DNA from: Neobacillus niacini
GTDB taxonomy: Bacteria > Bacillota > Bacilli > Bacillales > Cytobacillaceae
DNA: 64,000 nt
Direction of reading: 5' to 3'
NCBI RefSeq assembly: GCF_023715785.1
Contig: NZ_JAMBOX010000014.1
Span: forward strand, 1-64,000
Part shown: positions 56,600 through 64,000 of the stretch, piece by piece
How positions within the stretch are numbered: position 1 is the first letter of the stretch
Layout of the letters: each line of letters starts with the position of its first letter
Notes under the pieces: model-generated
Databases searched by the model: none
What the model was told of the DNA's origin: nothing
What the model saw: only the letters and a program-made list of their open reading frames with translations
Made by a program: the position numbers and the translations under genes

Positions 56600-57379
56600 T
56601 TGAATCAGATATTCAAATGCTGTTATGAAATTCCTTATTTGCGTCTTGGGGCCGGTGAACCTTTAGTGTTAATTCATGGACTTGGAGAAGTCAAAGAGGG
56701 CTGGGCGAACCAGTTTGAATTAGCCGATCAGTATGACCTGATTATCCCTGATTTACGCGGACATGGTGATTATCATTCACCTGGCGAAATCACGATTAAA
56801 AACTTTGCCCATGATGTCATTACCCTGTTAAAAGGACTCGGAATTGAAAGCGCCCACATTTGCGGACTTTCCATGGGAGGCATGGTCGCTCAGGAAATTT
56901 ATCGCCAGGCCCCGAAATTGTGCCGCTCCTTGTTGCTGGTAAGTACGTTTCATTATGCCCCCAAATACCTTGGAAAGCTATTCCTGGCTTATCGTAAAGC
57001 CCGTGCAGCCAATAAGGCTCCGGAGTTAATGAAAGAAACAGCCGCAAAGGTTTGTCTTTATTCTTGGTCGGAAGAAAACTTTAAAAAATTCCATCAATTT
57101 TACAGGCCAAATCAGAAATATTATTTTCAATCGATGGAAGCATGCTTGAAAGTCAATAATTTGGCCCTTCTTCCTGCGATTACAGTGCCGACCCTGATTA
57201 TTGGCGGCCAATATGATTCGGTCACCCCTGTTTGGGTGCAATATTCAATGCATAAACTGATCCGCCATTCCGAGTTTGTCATCTTCAGGAATACAGGACA
57301 TGTTGCCAAGCTAGAGGCCAAGGATGCCTTCAATAAAGTGCTTAGAGATTTTTTAAATAAGCACAAAACGGCAAGTTAA
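56600..57379 (+). CDS. Alpha/beta hydrolase of PHA locus II
   Basis: 259 aa, paralogue of 38414-39196 with Ser91 in GLSMGG at the identical position, Asp in GGQYDSVTPV and His in NTGHVAKLE. It also shares LVLIHGLGEVKEGW and YELIIP/YDLIIPDLRGHG segments. The start is a TTG with GGGAGG 8 nt upstream. Its fixed place between divergent phaP and convergent phaC in both loci argues for a role in PHA turnover; depolymerase or oligomer hydrolase is the main candidate. Confidence 0.85.
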   Translation: MNQIFKCCYEIPYLRLGAGEPLVLIHGLGEVKEGWANQFELADQYDLIIPDLRGHGDYHSPGEITIKNFAHDVITLLKGLGIESAHICGLSMGGMVAQEIYRQAPKLCRSLLLVSTFHYAPKYLGKLFLAYRKARAANKAPELMKETAAKVCLYSWSEENFKKFHQFYRPNQKYYFQSMEACLKVNNLALLPAITVPTLIIGGQYDSVTPVWVQYSMHKLIRHSEFVIFRNTGHVAKLEAKDAFNKVLRDFLNKHKTAS

Positions 57380-57409
57380 GGGGGAGGATTTATCCTCCTC
57401 TAAACTCCC
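57380..57409. terminator. Terminator of the locus II hydrolase
   Basis: GAGGAT pairs with ATCCTC (57384-57397), with an outer GGGG/CCCC continuation; it lies between convergent genes. Confidence 0.65.
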
Positions 57410-57456
57410 CTATATTATATATGATCTTGTACCCAGCTTTATTCCCCTAAATTTGC

Positions 57457-58536
57457 CTACAGTTGATTGGACCTGCTAGATGCCCATTGATCGACAATCT
57501 TGGCAAACAGGCCGGACAATGCCAAACCGACATGCCCGCTTTCCACGACCACATAGGTCTTATCTTCACTTGATACCAAATCCATTATCGGCTTGCTTTG
57601 TTCTTCTAAAACTAAATTGTCTCTCGAGCCTGATATGACAAATAGATTTGCTTCAATGTTTTTCAGATCAGCCTTTTTGTTGCCAATAATCAATTCGCCT
57701 TTCACAAGCTTGTTTTCTTTAAACAATTCTGTTGCCAACTGACGATAGGCCTCACCGGCAAACGGAACCTGATCCAGCGTCCACTTGTTCATTCGTCTCC
57801 ATTTATCAACATACCGATGGTCATGGGCTCTGGCCAGCAACATCGTATAGTTGGAAAAATAAACCGGAGCGCCGATGGCCCGGAACATCCCTTCAACCAT
57901 TTTAGGCGGAATATTCCCATATACATCAATAAAATGGTCAATGTTGATATCACCTTGTCTTAAACCTTCGGCCCATTTATCCGGTCCGATGAATGGCTGG
58001 AAATCAATTGGTACGGTTGCAACAATTAAATTTTTAATCGGTTCGTCCGCTATAGAAGCATAGATGGAGGCAATCGTACCACCCAAGCAATAGCCAACCA
58101 AGGTAATTTCGTTCACTCCGGAATGGCGGATGGCCCGTTTTACAGCAGTGCGAAGATATTTATCGATGTACGTATCCAGACCGATTTTTTTATCCTCATA
58201 GCCTGGTGCCCCCCAATCCAGCAGGTACACCTCATAGCCCATGTTCGTCAGCCCTTCAATAACGCTTGTTTTAGGGGCTACGTCAAGAATGTATGGTTTA
58301 TTGAATAGCGAGTATACAAAAAATAACGGAATCTCATATTTCCTTTGTTTGGACGGATAATGCCATAATACTGATTTATTTTTCCGCCACACCTCCGCTC
58401 TTGGTGTGTGCCCCATCTTCGGCTCCGGTTCTGTTAAAGCCTTTAACACATTATTCCATCGATTGGCTTCTTTTTCATAATCGGATTCAGGTATCAGATT
58501 TTTAATTGGTGTTTCTGTTGCCATTGCCATAGCCAC
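57457..58536 (-). CDS. phaC: Class IV PHA synthase subunit PhaC paralogue (locus II)
   Basis: 359 aa. GYCLGG carries Cys150, and the Asp (SRDNLV) and His (SGHVGLAL) of the triad are kept. Broadly similar to the locus I synthase by eye along its length (for example KEANRWNNVLKALTEPEP and VYLLDWGAPGYED), so both copies look catalytically competent; substrate range may differ. Starts 11 nt after phaR2. GGGGAGG precedes the ATG. Confidence 0.94.
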   Translation of the reverse strand: MAMAMATETPIKNLIPESDYEKEANRWNNVLKALTEPEPKMGHTPRAEVWRKNKSVLWHYPSKQRKYEIPLFFVYSLFNKPYILDVAPKTSVIEGLTNMGYEVYLLDWGAPGYEDKKIGLDTYIDKYLRTAVKRAIRHSGVNEITLVGYCLGGTIASIYASIADEPIKNLIVATVPIDFQPFIGPDKWAEGLRQGDINIDHFIDVYGNIPPKMVEGMFRAIGAPVYFSNYTMLLARAHDHRYVDKWRRMNKWTLDQVPFAGEAYRQLATELFKENKLVKGELIIGNKKADLKNIEANLFVISGSRDNLVLEEQSKPIMDLVSSEDKTYVVVESGHVGLALSGLFAKIVDQWASSRSNQL

Positions 58537-58547
58537 CTCCCCTCAAT

Positions 58548-59114
58548 TTACTTTGCCGAACCTGTCCCGGTTAGCACGGGCTCCACTGTCCTTTCTTTTG
58601 AAATTAGGCCTTTGAGATCATCAAATTCATCCTTGAAATTGTTTAATTTCAGCAATTCAAATTTCATTTCTTGAAGCTCGGCATGCAGGCTCTTTGTATC
58701 TGCCAGTTCTTTTTTTGTCTTAACCAATTCCGTTTTTAATTGTTTCGTCAATTTAATAATTTCCTTCGATACTTCTACGACACTTTCAATTTCTTTACTT
58801 TGCGATTTAACAGAGTCTTGCAGTTCCCAAATTTGTTCCTCAAGGGCTTCTATTTTTTCTTCTGTTTGGATTGTCAGATTTGCAACATTGGTGACATCAC
58901 TCTTTGTCGGCAAATTAAGGACACTCGCAAGCGCCTCTTGATTCTTCTTCAAGGTCTCTAAATAACGGGAATGGAATTCCGTACCCGCATTAGTCATTTT
59001 GACAAACTCTTTGTTGTTCGTCCAAAGAAAGATAAAATCATTGATTTGCTTTTCCCACAATAAACTTAATTTATGAAAAGATTCATATGGGTCATATGTT
59101 TTATTATCTGACAT
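58548..59114 (-). CDS. phaR: PhaR subunit paralogue (locus II)
   Basis: 188 aa. PhaR features: SFHKLSLLWEKQINDFIFL, FHSRYLETLKKNQEALASV, LNLPTKSDVTNVANLTIQ followed by a coiled coil (EEKIEALEEQIWELQDSV onward). It is shorter at the C-terminus than the locus I PhaR (212 aa). Cotranscribed with phaC2 (11-nt gap) and downstream of the phasin-like gene (15-nt gap). Confidence 0.9.
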   Translation of the reverse strand: MSDNKTYDPYESFHKLSLLWEKQINDFIFLWTNNKEFVKMTNAGTEFHSRYLETLKKNQEALASVLNLPTKSDVTNVANLTIQTEEKIEALEEQIWELQDSVKSQSKEIESVVEVSKEIIKLTKQLKTELVKTKKELADTKSLHAELQEMKFELLKLNNFKDEFDDLKGLISKERTVEPVLTGTGSAK

Positions 59115-59129
59115 TCCTGGTCACCTCGT

Positions 59130-59735
59130 TTAAGAATTGGCTGGATCCACAGCATTTTTCATATATTTTTGGAATGGAAAAAGTGCTGATTTAACTTGGT
59201 TTGAAAATAAGTCGACAAACACTTTTTGATTTTCATAAAATATGCTTGTTGATTTTTTAACACTATCAATATATTTTTCTCTGCCTGCTTTCCTGACAGC
59301 AATGTACTTTTCAACCATTTCCAAATATTTGTCCAAAGCCTGCACACTGTCCACCGAACGGAATGGCGTTAATAACAGCGAGGTAGTTTTCTTTTGAATG
59401 TCATCTACTGCCTTATTAAGTTCCTCGTACGATTTTGCAGGAAAAAAATTTTGCAGTGTCGTTGTCGTTACTAATAGTTCCTCACGGGCCGCTTTTTCCC
59501 AGGCTTTTACCTCTTGACCAAATTGCTCCGTAATTCCTTTAATATTTTCCCGATTGCGTTTAATCGTCTCAACGTAGCTTTTTACTGCTTCCAAAAATAA
59601 TTCATCCCGCCTATTATATCGTGCTGCCCAACCATCCAATTCATCAAAACCCAGCTTCCACATAAGTTCCAAGCTAGAAAGCTGCTTTACCCCTTCAGCA
59701 GTTGTTTCTTGTTCTCTTTCATTTGTATCTGCCAT
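59130..59735 (-). CDS. Phasin-like protein of PHA locus II
   Basis: 201 aa, paralogue of 41024-41764 without that protein's long acidic N-terminus: LELMWKLGFDELDGWAARYN, RRDELFLEAVKSYVETIKRN, then AIRKAGREKYIDSVKK-type and ENQKVFVDLFSNQVKSALFP near the C-terminus. Predicted helical and granule-associated. The ATG at 59735 has GGAGGAGG about 9 nt upstream; the longer frame starts before that site. Confidence 0.75.
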   Translation of the reverse strand: MADTNEREQETTAEGVKQLSSLELMWKLGFDELDGWAARYNRRDELFLEAVKSYVETIKRNRENIKGITEQFGQEVKAWEKAAREELLVTTTTLQNFFPAKSYEELNKAVDDIQKKTTSLLLTPFRSVDSVQALDKYLEMVEKYIAVRKAGREKYIDSVKKSTSIFYENQKVFVDLFSNQVKSALFPFQKYMKNAVDPANS

Positions 59736-59760
59736 GTTCACTGTTCCTCCTCCGCTTTGT

Positions 59761-60201
59761 TTAAGTCTCAAATAATTTTTTTAATTCCAGCAAATCCTCT
59801 TCCAACGTCATTAATTTATTATTGTGTATGTCTTTAACTTCCTGTTGCAAGACTGCCAGCAACTCTTTCGAAGATTGAGTGACCGTTTTTAATTGCTCAA
59901 GATTATGATGATGCTCCTTGCTGATAAGATAAACGGTCTCATCCAGCCTATCCAGTTGATCCTCACAATCTACTAATGTTACTGAAATAGCCGCTATTTC
60001 ATCTTTATTAGGAAGGTCCAACCGTTTTAACCATCTGTTTGTTAATTTTTTGTGAACTTTAACCTGTTTTAAATGGAGTTCTAATGCCCTGCCAAATGCT
60101 AGCGTAAAATTACGGCAATTAGTAAGGGATTGGATTTGTTTATTCGTTTCCGCCTCCAGGTATTTATAATATTCAGCTGAATCTTGATGCTTGTTTTCCA
60201 T
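59761..60201 (-). CDS. Third PhaR-like coiled-coil protein
   Basis: 146 aa. No exact family recognised, but the layout follows PhaR: an N-terminal helix, LELHLKQVKVHKKL where PhaR has FHSRYLETLKKN, then LDLPNKDEIAAISVTLVD in place of LNLPTKSDVTNVANLTIQ, and CEDQLDRLDETVYLI in place of EEKIEALEEQIWEL, ending in a coiled coil. It is probably a divergent PhaR paralogue, shorter than both neighbours' PhaR. It is the first gene of the locus II operon; two 16-bp palindromes lie just upstream. Confidence 0.65.
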   Translation of the reverse strand: MENKHQDSAEYYKYLEAETNKQIQSLTNCRNFTLAFGRALELHLKQVKVHKKLTNRWLKRLDLPNKDEIAAISVTLVDCEDQLDRLDETVYLISKEHHHNLEQLKTVTQSSKELLAVLQQEVKDIHNNKLMTLEEDLLELKKLFET

Positions 60202-60229
60202 TTAAACCCCTCTTAACTAACCGGTCGGT

Positions 60230-60271
60230 ATGTTTGTGTAAACATTTACATTCGTATGTTTATCTAAACAT
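60230..60271 (-). promoter_or_regulatory. Two tandem ATGTTTN4AAACAT palindromes
   Basis: Perfect 16-bp palindromes ATGTTT-GTGT-AAACAT (60230-60245) and ATGTTT-ATCT-AAACAT (60256-60271), with centres 26 bp apart, lie 29-70 nt upstream of the first gene of the locus II pha operon. They are probably the operator of a dimeric regulator (TetR-, GntR- or PhaQ-like); no family was identified. Confidence 0.65.
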
Positions 60272-60347
60272 AATTACTGGCAGCCTTCAAGGGAATACCC
60301 CTGGAATTCAGAAAGTTTTCAAAAATGGCAAATATTTTCAAAGTTAT

Positions 60348-61127
60348 CTATTGTACTCCTGCAGTTGTACCGCCATCAACAACTAAAACATGCCCGTAAA
60401 CATAATCAGAGGCCGCTGATGCCAAAAATAGTGCCGGACCTTTCATATCGTCATCGGAACCAAAACGGCCGGCTGGTGTTCGCTCGAGAATTTTTTTTCC
60501 GGAATAATCCAAAATCGCTTTTGCCATTTTAGTAGGAAAAAAGCCTGGGGCAATCGCATTAACATGAACATTATACGGAGCAAGCTTTACCGCGAGATCC
60601 TTCGTAAAAGCAATAACAGCTCCCTTACTTGCCGTATAGCCGATAGCATCCATAACTAATGGGTCTTGTCCACCTAATCCTGCAATCGAGGCAATGTTGA
60701 TAATTTTGCCTGAGCGTTGTTCTTTCATGATTTTTCCAACTGCCTGGGAGAACAGGAAAACTGCCTTTAGGTTGATATCCATTACCTTATCCCATTTGTC
60801 TGCCGGCATTTCCAATGCAGGTGCACCCCAGCTAGTTCCGCTGTTATTGACGAGAATATCAATGGCGCCAAGCTCCTTGACCGTTTCGTCAACAACATAT
60901 TGGATATCTTCGGGATTAGACACATCGCATTTAAACGCCAAGGCTCGCACTCCTCTTTTCCGGAGCGCATCTACAAATGCTTGGCATGCATCAAGATTTC
61001 TTGAGCATATAACGATATTAGCCCCCGCTTCGGCATAGGCTGTGGCAATTTGCTGGCCCAAACCCCTACCACCACCGGTAACAATCGCTGTCTTTCCTTT
61101 TAAACTAAATAAGTCCTGTAAGTTCAT
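60348..61127 (-). CDS. SDR-family oxidoreductase of PHA locus II
   Basis: 259 aa. Classical short-chain dehydrogenase: TGGGRGLG (18-25) for NAD(P), NNSG (94-97), and catalytic Ser147, Tyr164 and Lys168 (YTASK). It resembles gluconate 5-dehydrogenase/3-ketoacyl reductase-type SDRs more than PhaB. Given its neighbours it may supply (R)-3-hydroxyacyl-CoA in place of the missing phaB; that is inference. It is 147 nt upstream of the pha operon and may have its own promoter. Confidence 0.85.
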   Translation of the reverse strand: MNLQDLFSLKGKTAIVTGGGRGLGQQIATAYAEAGANIVICSRNLDACQAFVDALRKRGVRALAFKCDVSNPEDIQYVVDETVKELGAIDILVNNSGTSWGAPALEMPADKWDKVMDINLKAVFLFSQAVGKIMKEQRSGKIINIASIAGLGGQDPLVMDAIGYTASKGAVIAFTKDLAVKLAPYNVHVNAIAPGFFPTKMAKAILDYSGKKILERTPAGRFGSDDDMKGPALFLASAASDYVYGHVLVVDGGTTAGVQ

Positions 61128-61357
61128 AAATAATTCTCCTTCATCAAGCGGATTAAGAACCTCTCCAATTCCATTGGACCCGCTCGCATGTTTATATAGT
61201 GATAAAACAATAGAATATTAATATAATTTCAATTATTATGGGTAATATTGGATTTGTAAACCTAACCTTGTCGACAAAATTTCCTATTTTTTGTCATTTC
61301 ATTGTCAAACCATTAATAAAACGAATGAAGAAAATTGCTTGAAATCGACATGATAGA
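61128..61357. other. Intergenic region without a gene
   Basis: AT-rich region holding the promoter side of the SDR gene (GAAGGAGAATT-type ribosome site before its ATG). No clear operator was seen, only a half-site ATGTTTATATAG at about 61188-61199 resembling half of the palindromes at 60230-60271. Confidence 0.4.
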
Positions 61358-61383
61358 AAACAGCCCGGCCAATTTTGACCGGG
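61358..61383 (-). terminator. Terminator of the acyl-CoA ligase gene
   Basis: CCCGGCCAA (61364-61372) pairs with TTGACCGGG (61375-61383, one wobble), then CTGTTTTC on the minus strand. Confidence 0.65.
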
Positions 61384-61454
61384 TCGTTGTATAAGACTCC
61401 CCTTTTTTTGACCTTTAACCCCTAGCTTTCTCCAATTAATCTTTCAATCTATAA

Positions 61455-63098
61455 TTAAGCCTTTACTTTTGAGAGTTCCTGATCGCGCAATACCCGTCTG
61501 AGCAATTTTCCAACCGATGATTTTGGCAGCTCCGCAAGAATTTCTACTTCCTTCGGTGCCTTATACGGCGCAAGGTTATCCTTTCCAAACTGAATAATTT
61601 CCTCAGGGGAAAGCGTAAAGCCCGCTTTGAGCTTTATAAACGCTTTTACTGTTTCGCCTCGATAGGAATCAGGCACGCCAACGACAATGGCTTCTTCTAC
61701 ACCATTAAGTTTATAGAGCACTTCCTCAACTTCGCGCGGATAAACATTGTAGCCACTGGCGATGATCATATCCTTTTGGCGGTCGAGGATATAGAAATAG
61801 CCATCTTCATCCATCTTCGCGATATCCCCTGTAAACAACCAGCCATCCTTTAACACCTCTTCCGTATCCCTCGGACGATTCCAGTAACCCTTCATTACTT
61901 GAGGGCCTTTGACAATTAATTGACCCTGATCGCCAACCGGAACATCAATAAACTCACCGTCTTCCGTTTCACGAACAACTCTGAGCACCGTACTCGGAAC
62001 TGGAATTCCAATACTTCCATATTTCCTTGGCAAGAACGGAGGATTAAAAGCAACTGTCGGCGCTGCCTCGGAAAGCCCATACCCATCCCTTAGAATGGCG
62101 CCAGTGATCTTTTCAAATATTTTCGCCTGCTCCACAGGTAACGGCGCCCCACCGCTGCCTGTATAATAGACTTCTTCAAAATGGCATTCTTTTAATGCTT
62201 CAGGCTGGCTGTTCAACGCAAAATACATTGTCGGAACTCCGGCAAAAATTAATGGCTTCTCCCGCTTTATCGTCTCCATGACTTCCTTTACATCAAACCG
62301 AGGAAGGATAATCTGATTGGCACCCTCCCGAATTCCACAAAGTGCAACACTTGAAAGACCATACACATGAAACATCGGGAGGACCGTGATCATTTTAAAG
62401 GATTCGGGTATTTCATGCCATGTATTATAAATAAAATCACAAACTTGGTTAAAGTTCGCCAACAAATTATAATGGGTCAGCATGACCCCCTTTGGAACAC
62501 CGGTAGTGCCGCCAGTATATTGCAAGACAGCAACATCTTCATGTGGATTGATTTCAACCTCCGGGAACGAGACCTCGACCTGAAGGGCTGCATCTAAGTA
62601 TACATCCTCTTCGCCGAGCTCCATTCTTTCCCCACCAAAACTAACAACGAATACTTTCTTTAAGGAGGTAGTGGATTGCGCTTTTTTCACCTTCGAGTAA
62701 AAGCCCTCGAGGACAACCATGAACTTGGCACCGGAATCCTCAAGAACAAATTCGATTTCGCGTTCCACATACATTGGATTCACTTGGACAGCGATCCCGC
62801 CCAAGCGAAAAATCGCAAATAAAGTAAACATGTATTGCGGGCAATTTGGCAGCATAATTGCGACCCGATCGCCCTTCTTCAGTCCCTCTTTATGTAATGC
62901 AGCCGCAAGACGATCTACAATCATTTTCGTTTCAATAAAACTAATGACCTTTCCGTAAAACGTAAAGGCTGGTTTCGTTTTGAACCGGTTTACTGCATTC
63001 TCCAAGAAATCATACAGCGACTCATACTTTACACTCACATGCTCATCCACTCTCGAGTCATACCACTTTAACCAAGGCTTTTGCTGATAATCCATCAT
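61455..63098 (-). CDS. Long-chain fatty-acid-CoA ligase
   Basis: 547 aa acyl-CoA synthetase of the ANL family: YTGGTTGVPKGVML (P-loop), YGLSEAAPT, GWLFTGDIAKMDEDGYFYILDR and the C-terminal PKSSVGKLLRRVL with catalytic Lys. It resembles B. subtilis YhfL/LcfA. It activates fatty acids, which beta-oxidation can turn into 3-hydroxyacyl-CoA for PHA synthesis, in line with its place beside the SDR and pha genes. AAGGAGG precedes the ATG. Confidence 0.9.
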   Translation of the reverse strand: MMDYQQKPWLKWYDSRVDEHVSVKYESLYDFLENAVNRFKTKPAFTFYGKVISFIETKMIVDRLAAALHKEGLKKGDRVAIMLPNCPQYMFTLFAIFRLGGIAVQVNPMYVEREIEFVLEDSGAKFMVVLEGFYSKVKKAQSTTSLKKVFVVSFGGERMELGEEDVYLDAALQVEVSFPEVEINPHEDVAVLQYTGGTTGVPKGVMLTHYNLLANFNQVCDFIYNTWHEIPESFKMITVLPMFHVYGLSSVALCGIREGANQIILPRFDVKEVMETIKREKPLIFAGVPTMYFALNSQPEALKECHFEEVYYTGSGGAPLPVEQAKIFEKITGAILRDGYGLSEAAPTVAFNPPFLPRKYGSIGIPVPSTVLRVVRETEDGEFIDVPVGDQGQLIVKGPQVMKGYWNRPRDTEEVLKDGWLFTGDIAKMDEDGYFYILDRQKDMIIASGYNVYPREVEEVLYKLNGVEEAIVVGVPDSYRGETVKAFIKLKAGFTLSPEEIIQFGKDNLAPYKAPKEVEILAELPKSSVGKLLRRVLRDQELSKVKA

Positions 63099-63382
63099 AA
63101 ATCCTCCTTAAAGATAGTTTTCATACCAATACTTCACGTTAGAATTCAATAATAAAAATACTTAGTGAAGCATAATACAGTTTAAATTATTGATATGAAT
63201 TGAAAAATTGTAAACGCACTTATCTCGACAGGATTTTCGCAAGTATCCTTGGTTTTCTTAAATTACGGCATTTCTGGTTCCTTATATTAACTTGTCAACC
63301 TAAAAAGAACGTCGAATATTGTCTTTTTTCTATTGAATATTCACAAAACTTTAACATTATTTTGTGAACATTTTTTGACAAC
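63099..63382. other. Intergenic region upstream of the acyl-CoA ligase
   Basis: AT-rich promoter region. A CTTCAC/GTGAAG inverted repeat (about 63132-63168) is the only symmetrical element noticed; no FadR-type box was found. Confidence 0.4.
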
Positions 63383-63423
63383 AAAAAAACTGCCGTATCC
63401 TAGCGGATTTGGCAGCTTTTTAT
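63383..63423 (-). terminator. Terminator of the UbiB-family gene
   Basis: AACTGCC and ATCC pair with GGAT and GGCAG; the minus strand continues into a T-rich stretch. Confidence 0.7.
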
Positions 63424-63433
63424 TAACCTGTTT

Positions 63434-64000
63434 TCAAAATCTTCCTGATTTAAAAATAGAAAATAATAACCAAAGAAATAACGTTATGATAATTCCGAAG
63501 CCTAATTCAACAATCGAATAATCCGTTAGGAGCTTTGAAGTCTGTCCTGATATTGAAGTACCGATGATAACCCCAGTCAACAAAGTACTGATTGAAAGAA
63601 GAATCATGCTAAAAGAAATCCGGTTACTGATTCGGTTTAACTTCTTGACAAATGAATCAATTTCCGGGGAGGTAAGGTCAATTTTTATCCTACCCTTTGA
63701 CATGATTGCCGCCATCTCTTTTACCTGTTTTGGCAAGTCGTTTAATATATCGCCATACTCATTGACTTGACTCCACATTTTTTCAGCCATGTTTTTAGGG
63801 TGATACCGCTCTTTCAGCAATTGACGGCCAAATGGCTCGGCAATTTTAACAATATTTAAATCCGGGTCCAACTTTTCGATGACGCCTTCAATTGTAAGGA
63901 GTGTTTTCCCGAGAATAGTCAAATCAGTTGGCAGCTGAATCCGATGCCGAAAGGCAACAGTAAATAAATCATTGACCGTCTTGCCCATGCTCATTTCACT
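63434..64000 (-). CDS. AarF/UbiB-family protein kinase-like, C-terminal part
   Basis: The visible 188 codons are the C-terminal part of an ABC1/AarF/UbiB protein: HRIQLPTDLTILGKTLLTIEG and LNIVKIAEPFGRQLL, ending in two membrane helices (about ISFSMILLSISTLLTGVIIG and VELGFGIIITLFLWLLFS). The frame stays open to the window edge, so the gene starts beyond 64000. Family members support quinone biosynthesis or lipid homeostasis. Confidence 0.85.
   Translation of the reverse strand, partial: SEMSMGKTVNDLFTVAFRHRIQLPTDLTILGKTLLTIEGVIEKLDPDLNIVKIAEPFGRQLLKERYHPKNMAEKMWSQVNEYGDILNDLPKQVKEMAAIMSKGRIKIDLTSPEIDSFVKKLNRISNRISFSMILLSISTLLTGVIIGTSISGQTSKLLTDYSIVELGFGIIITLFLWLLFSIFKSGRF

Overview
The window looks like chromosomal DNA of an aerobic or facultative, endospore-forming Bacillaceae bacterium, most like the Bacillus/Neobacillus group. 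The signs are a Spo0E-type phosphatase, an alpha/beta-type SASP, two YjcZ-type spore proteins, SigI/RsgI, a CtsR-boxed clpE, DesK/DesR, strong AGGAGG-like ribosome sites with frequent TTG/GTG starts, and class IV (PhaR-dependent) PHA synthases. No rRNA, tRNA, CRISPR array, transposase or prophage was recognised.

Layout. 0-16.9 kb: a truncated minus-strand gene with a structured leader, ptsHI, glpK-glpD directly behind a MoxR/DUF58/DUF4129 operon, small genes, ykvS, a CPBP protease, ykvI, clpE, an M3 oligopeptidase and a MhqR-like regulator. 16.9-26.4 kb, nearly all minus strand: fixABCX (electron-bifurcating flavoprotein complex), a Spo0E-like gene, mtnE, the remnant of mtnU, and a two-gene 2-oxoacid:ferredoxin oxidoreductase. 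26.7-36.1 kb: a B12/radical-SAM protein, small spore-type genes bracketed by two copies of a structured repeat of about 125 bp, rsgI-sigI, prfC, an FtsH-like protease and two YjcZ proteins. 36.2-41.8 kb: uppP and PHA locus I (phaQ-phaP, a divergent alpha/beta hydrolase, then phasin-like gene-phaR-phaC). 41.9-55.8 kb: adhE with a FadR-like operator, ppc, assorted small genes, an ABC exporter, a YugF-like hydrolase and desKR without des. 55.9-63.1 kb: PHA locus II (phaP, the divergent hydrolase, then a third PhaR-like gene-phasin-like gene-phaR-phaC), an SDR dehydrogenase and an acyl-CoA ligase. The window ends inside a UbiB-family gene.

How the genes may work together (inference). Fix, POR, AdhE and Ppc deal with low-potential electrons and the acetyl-CoA/pyruvate node, and PHA is a carbon and reductant sink drawing on the same acetyl-CoA/acyl-CoA pool. 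The two PHA loci are related copies that have diverged. Each has phaP, a divergent hydrolase and phaR-phaC. They share an almost identical promoter/operator upstream of phaQP and of phaP2, but only locus I kept phaQ, and locus II gained an extra PhaR-like gene behind a promoter region with two 16-bp palindromes. These paired PHA loci, the Fix/POR redox block and the unexplained repeat around the SASP gene are the most interesting parts of the window.
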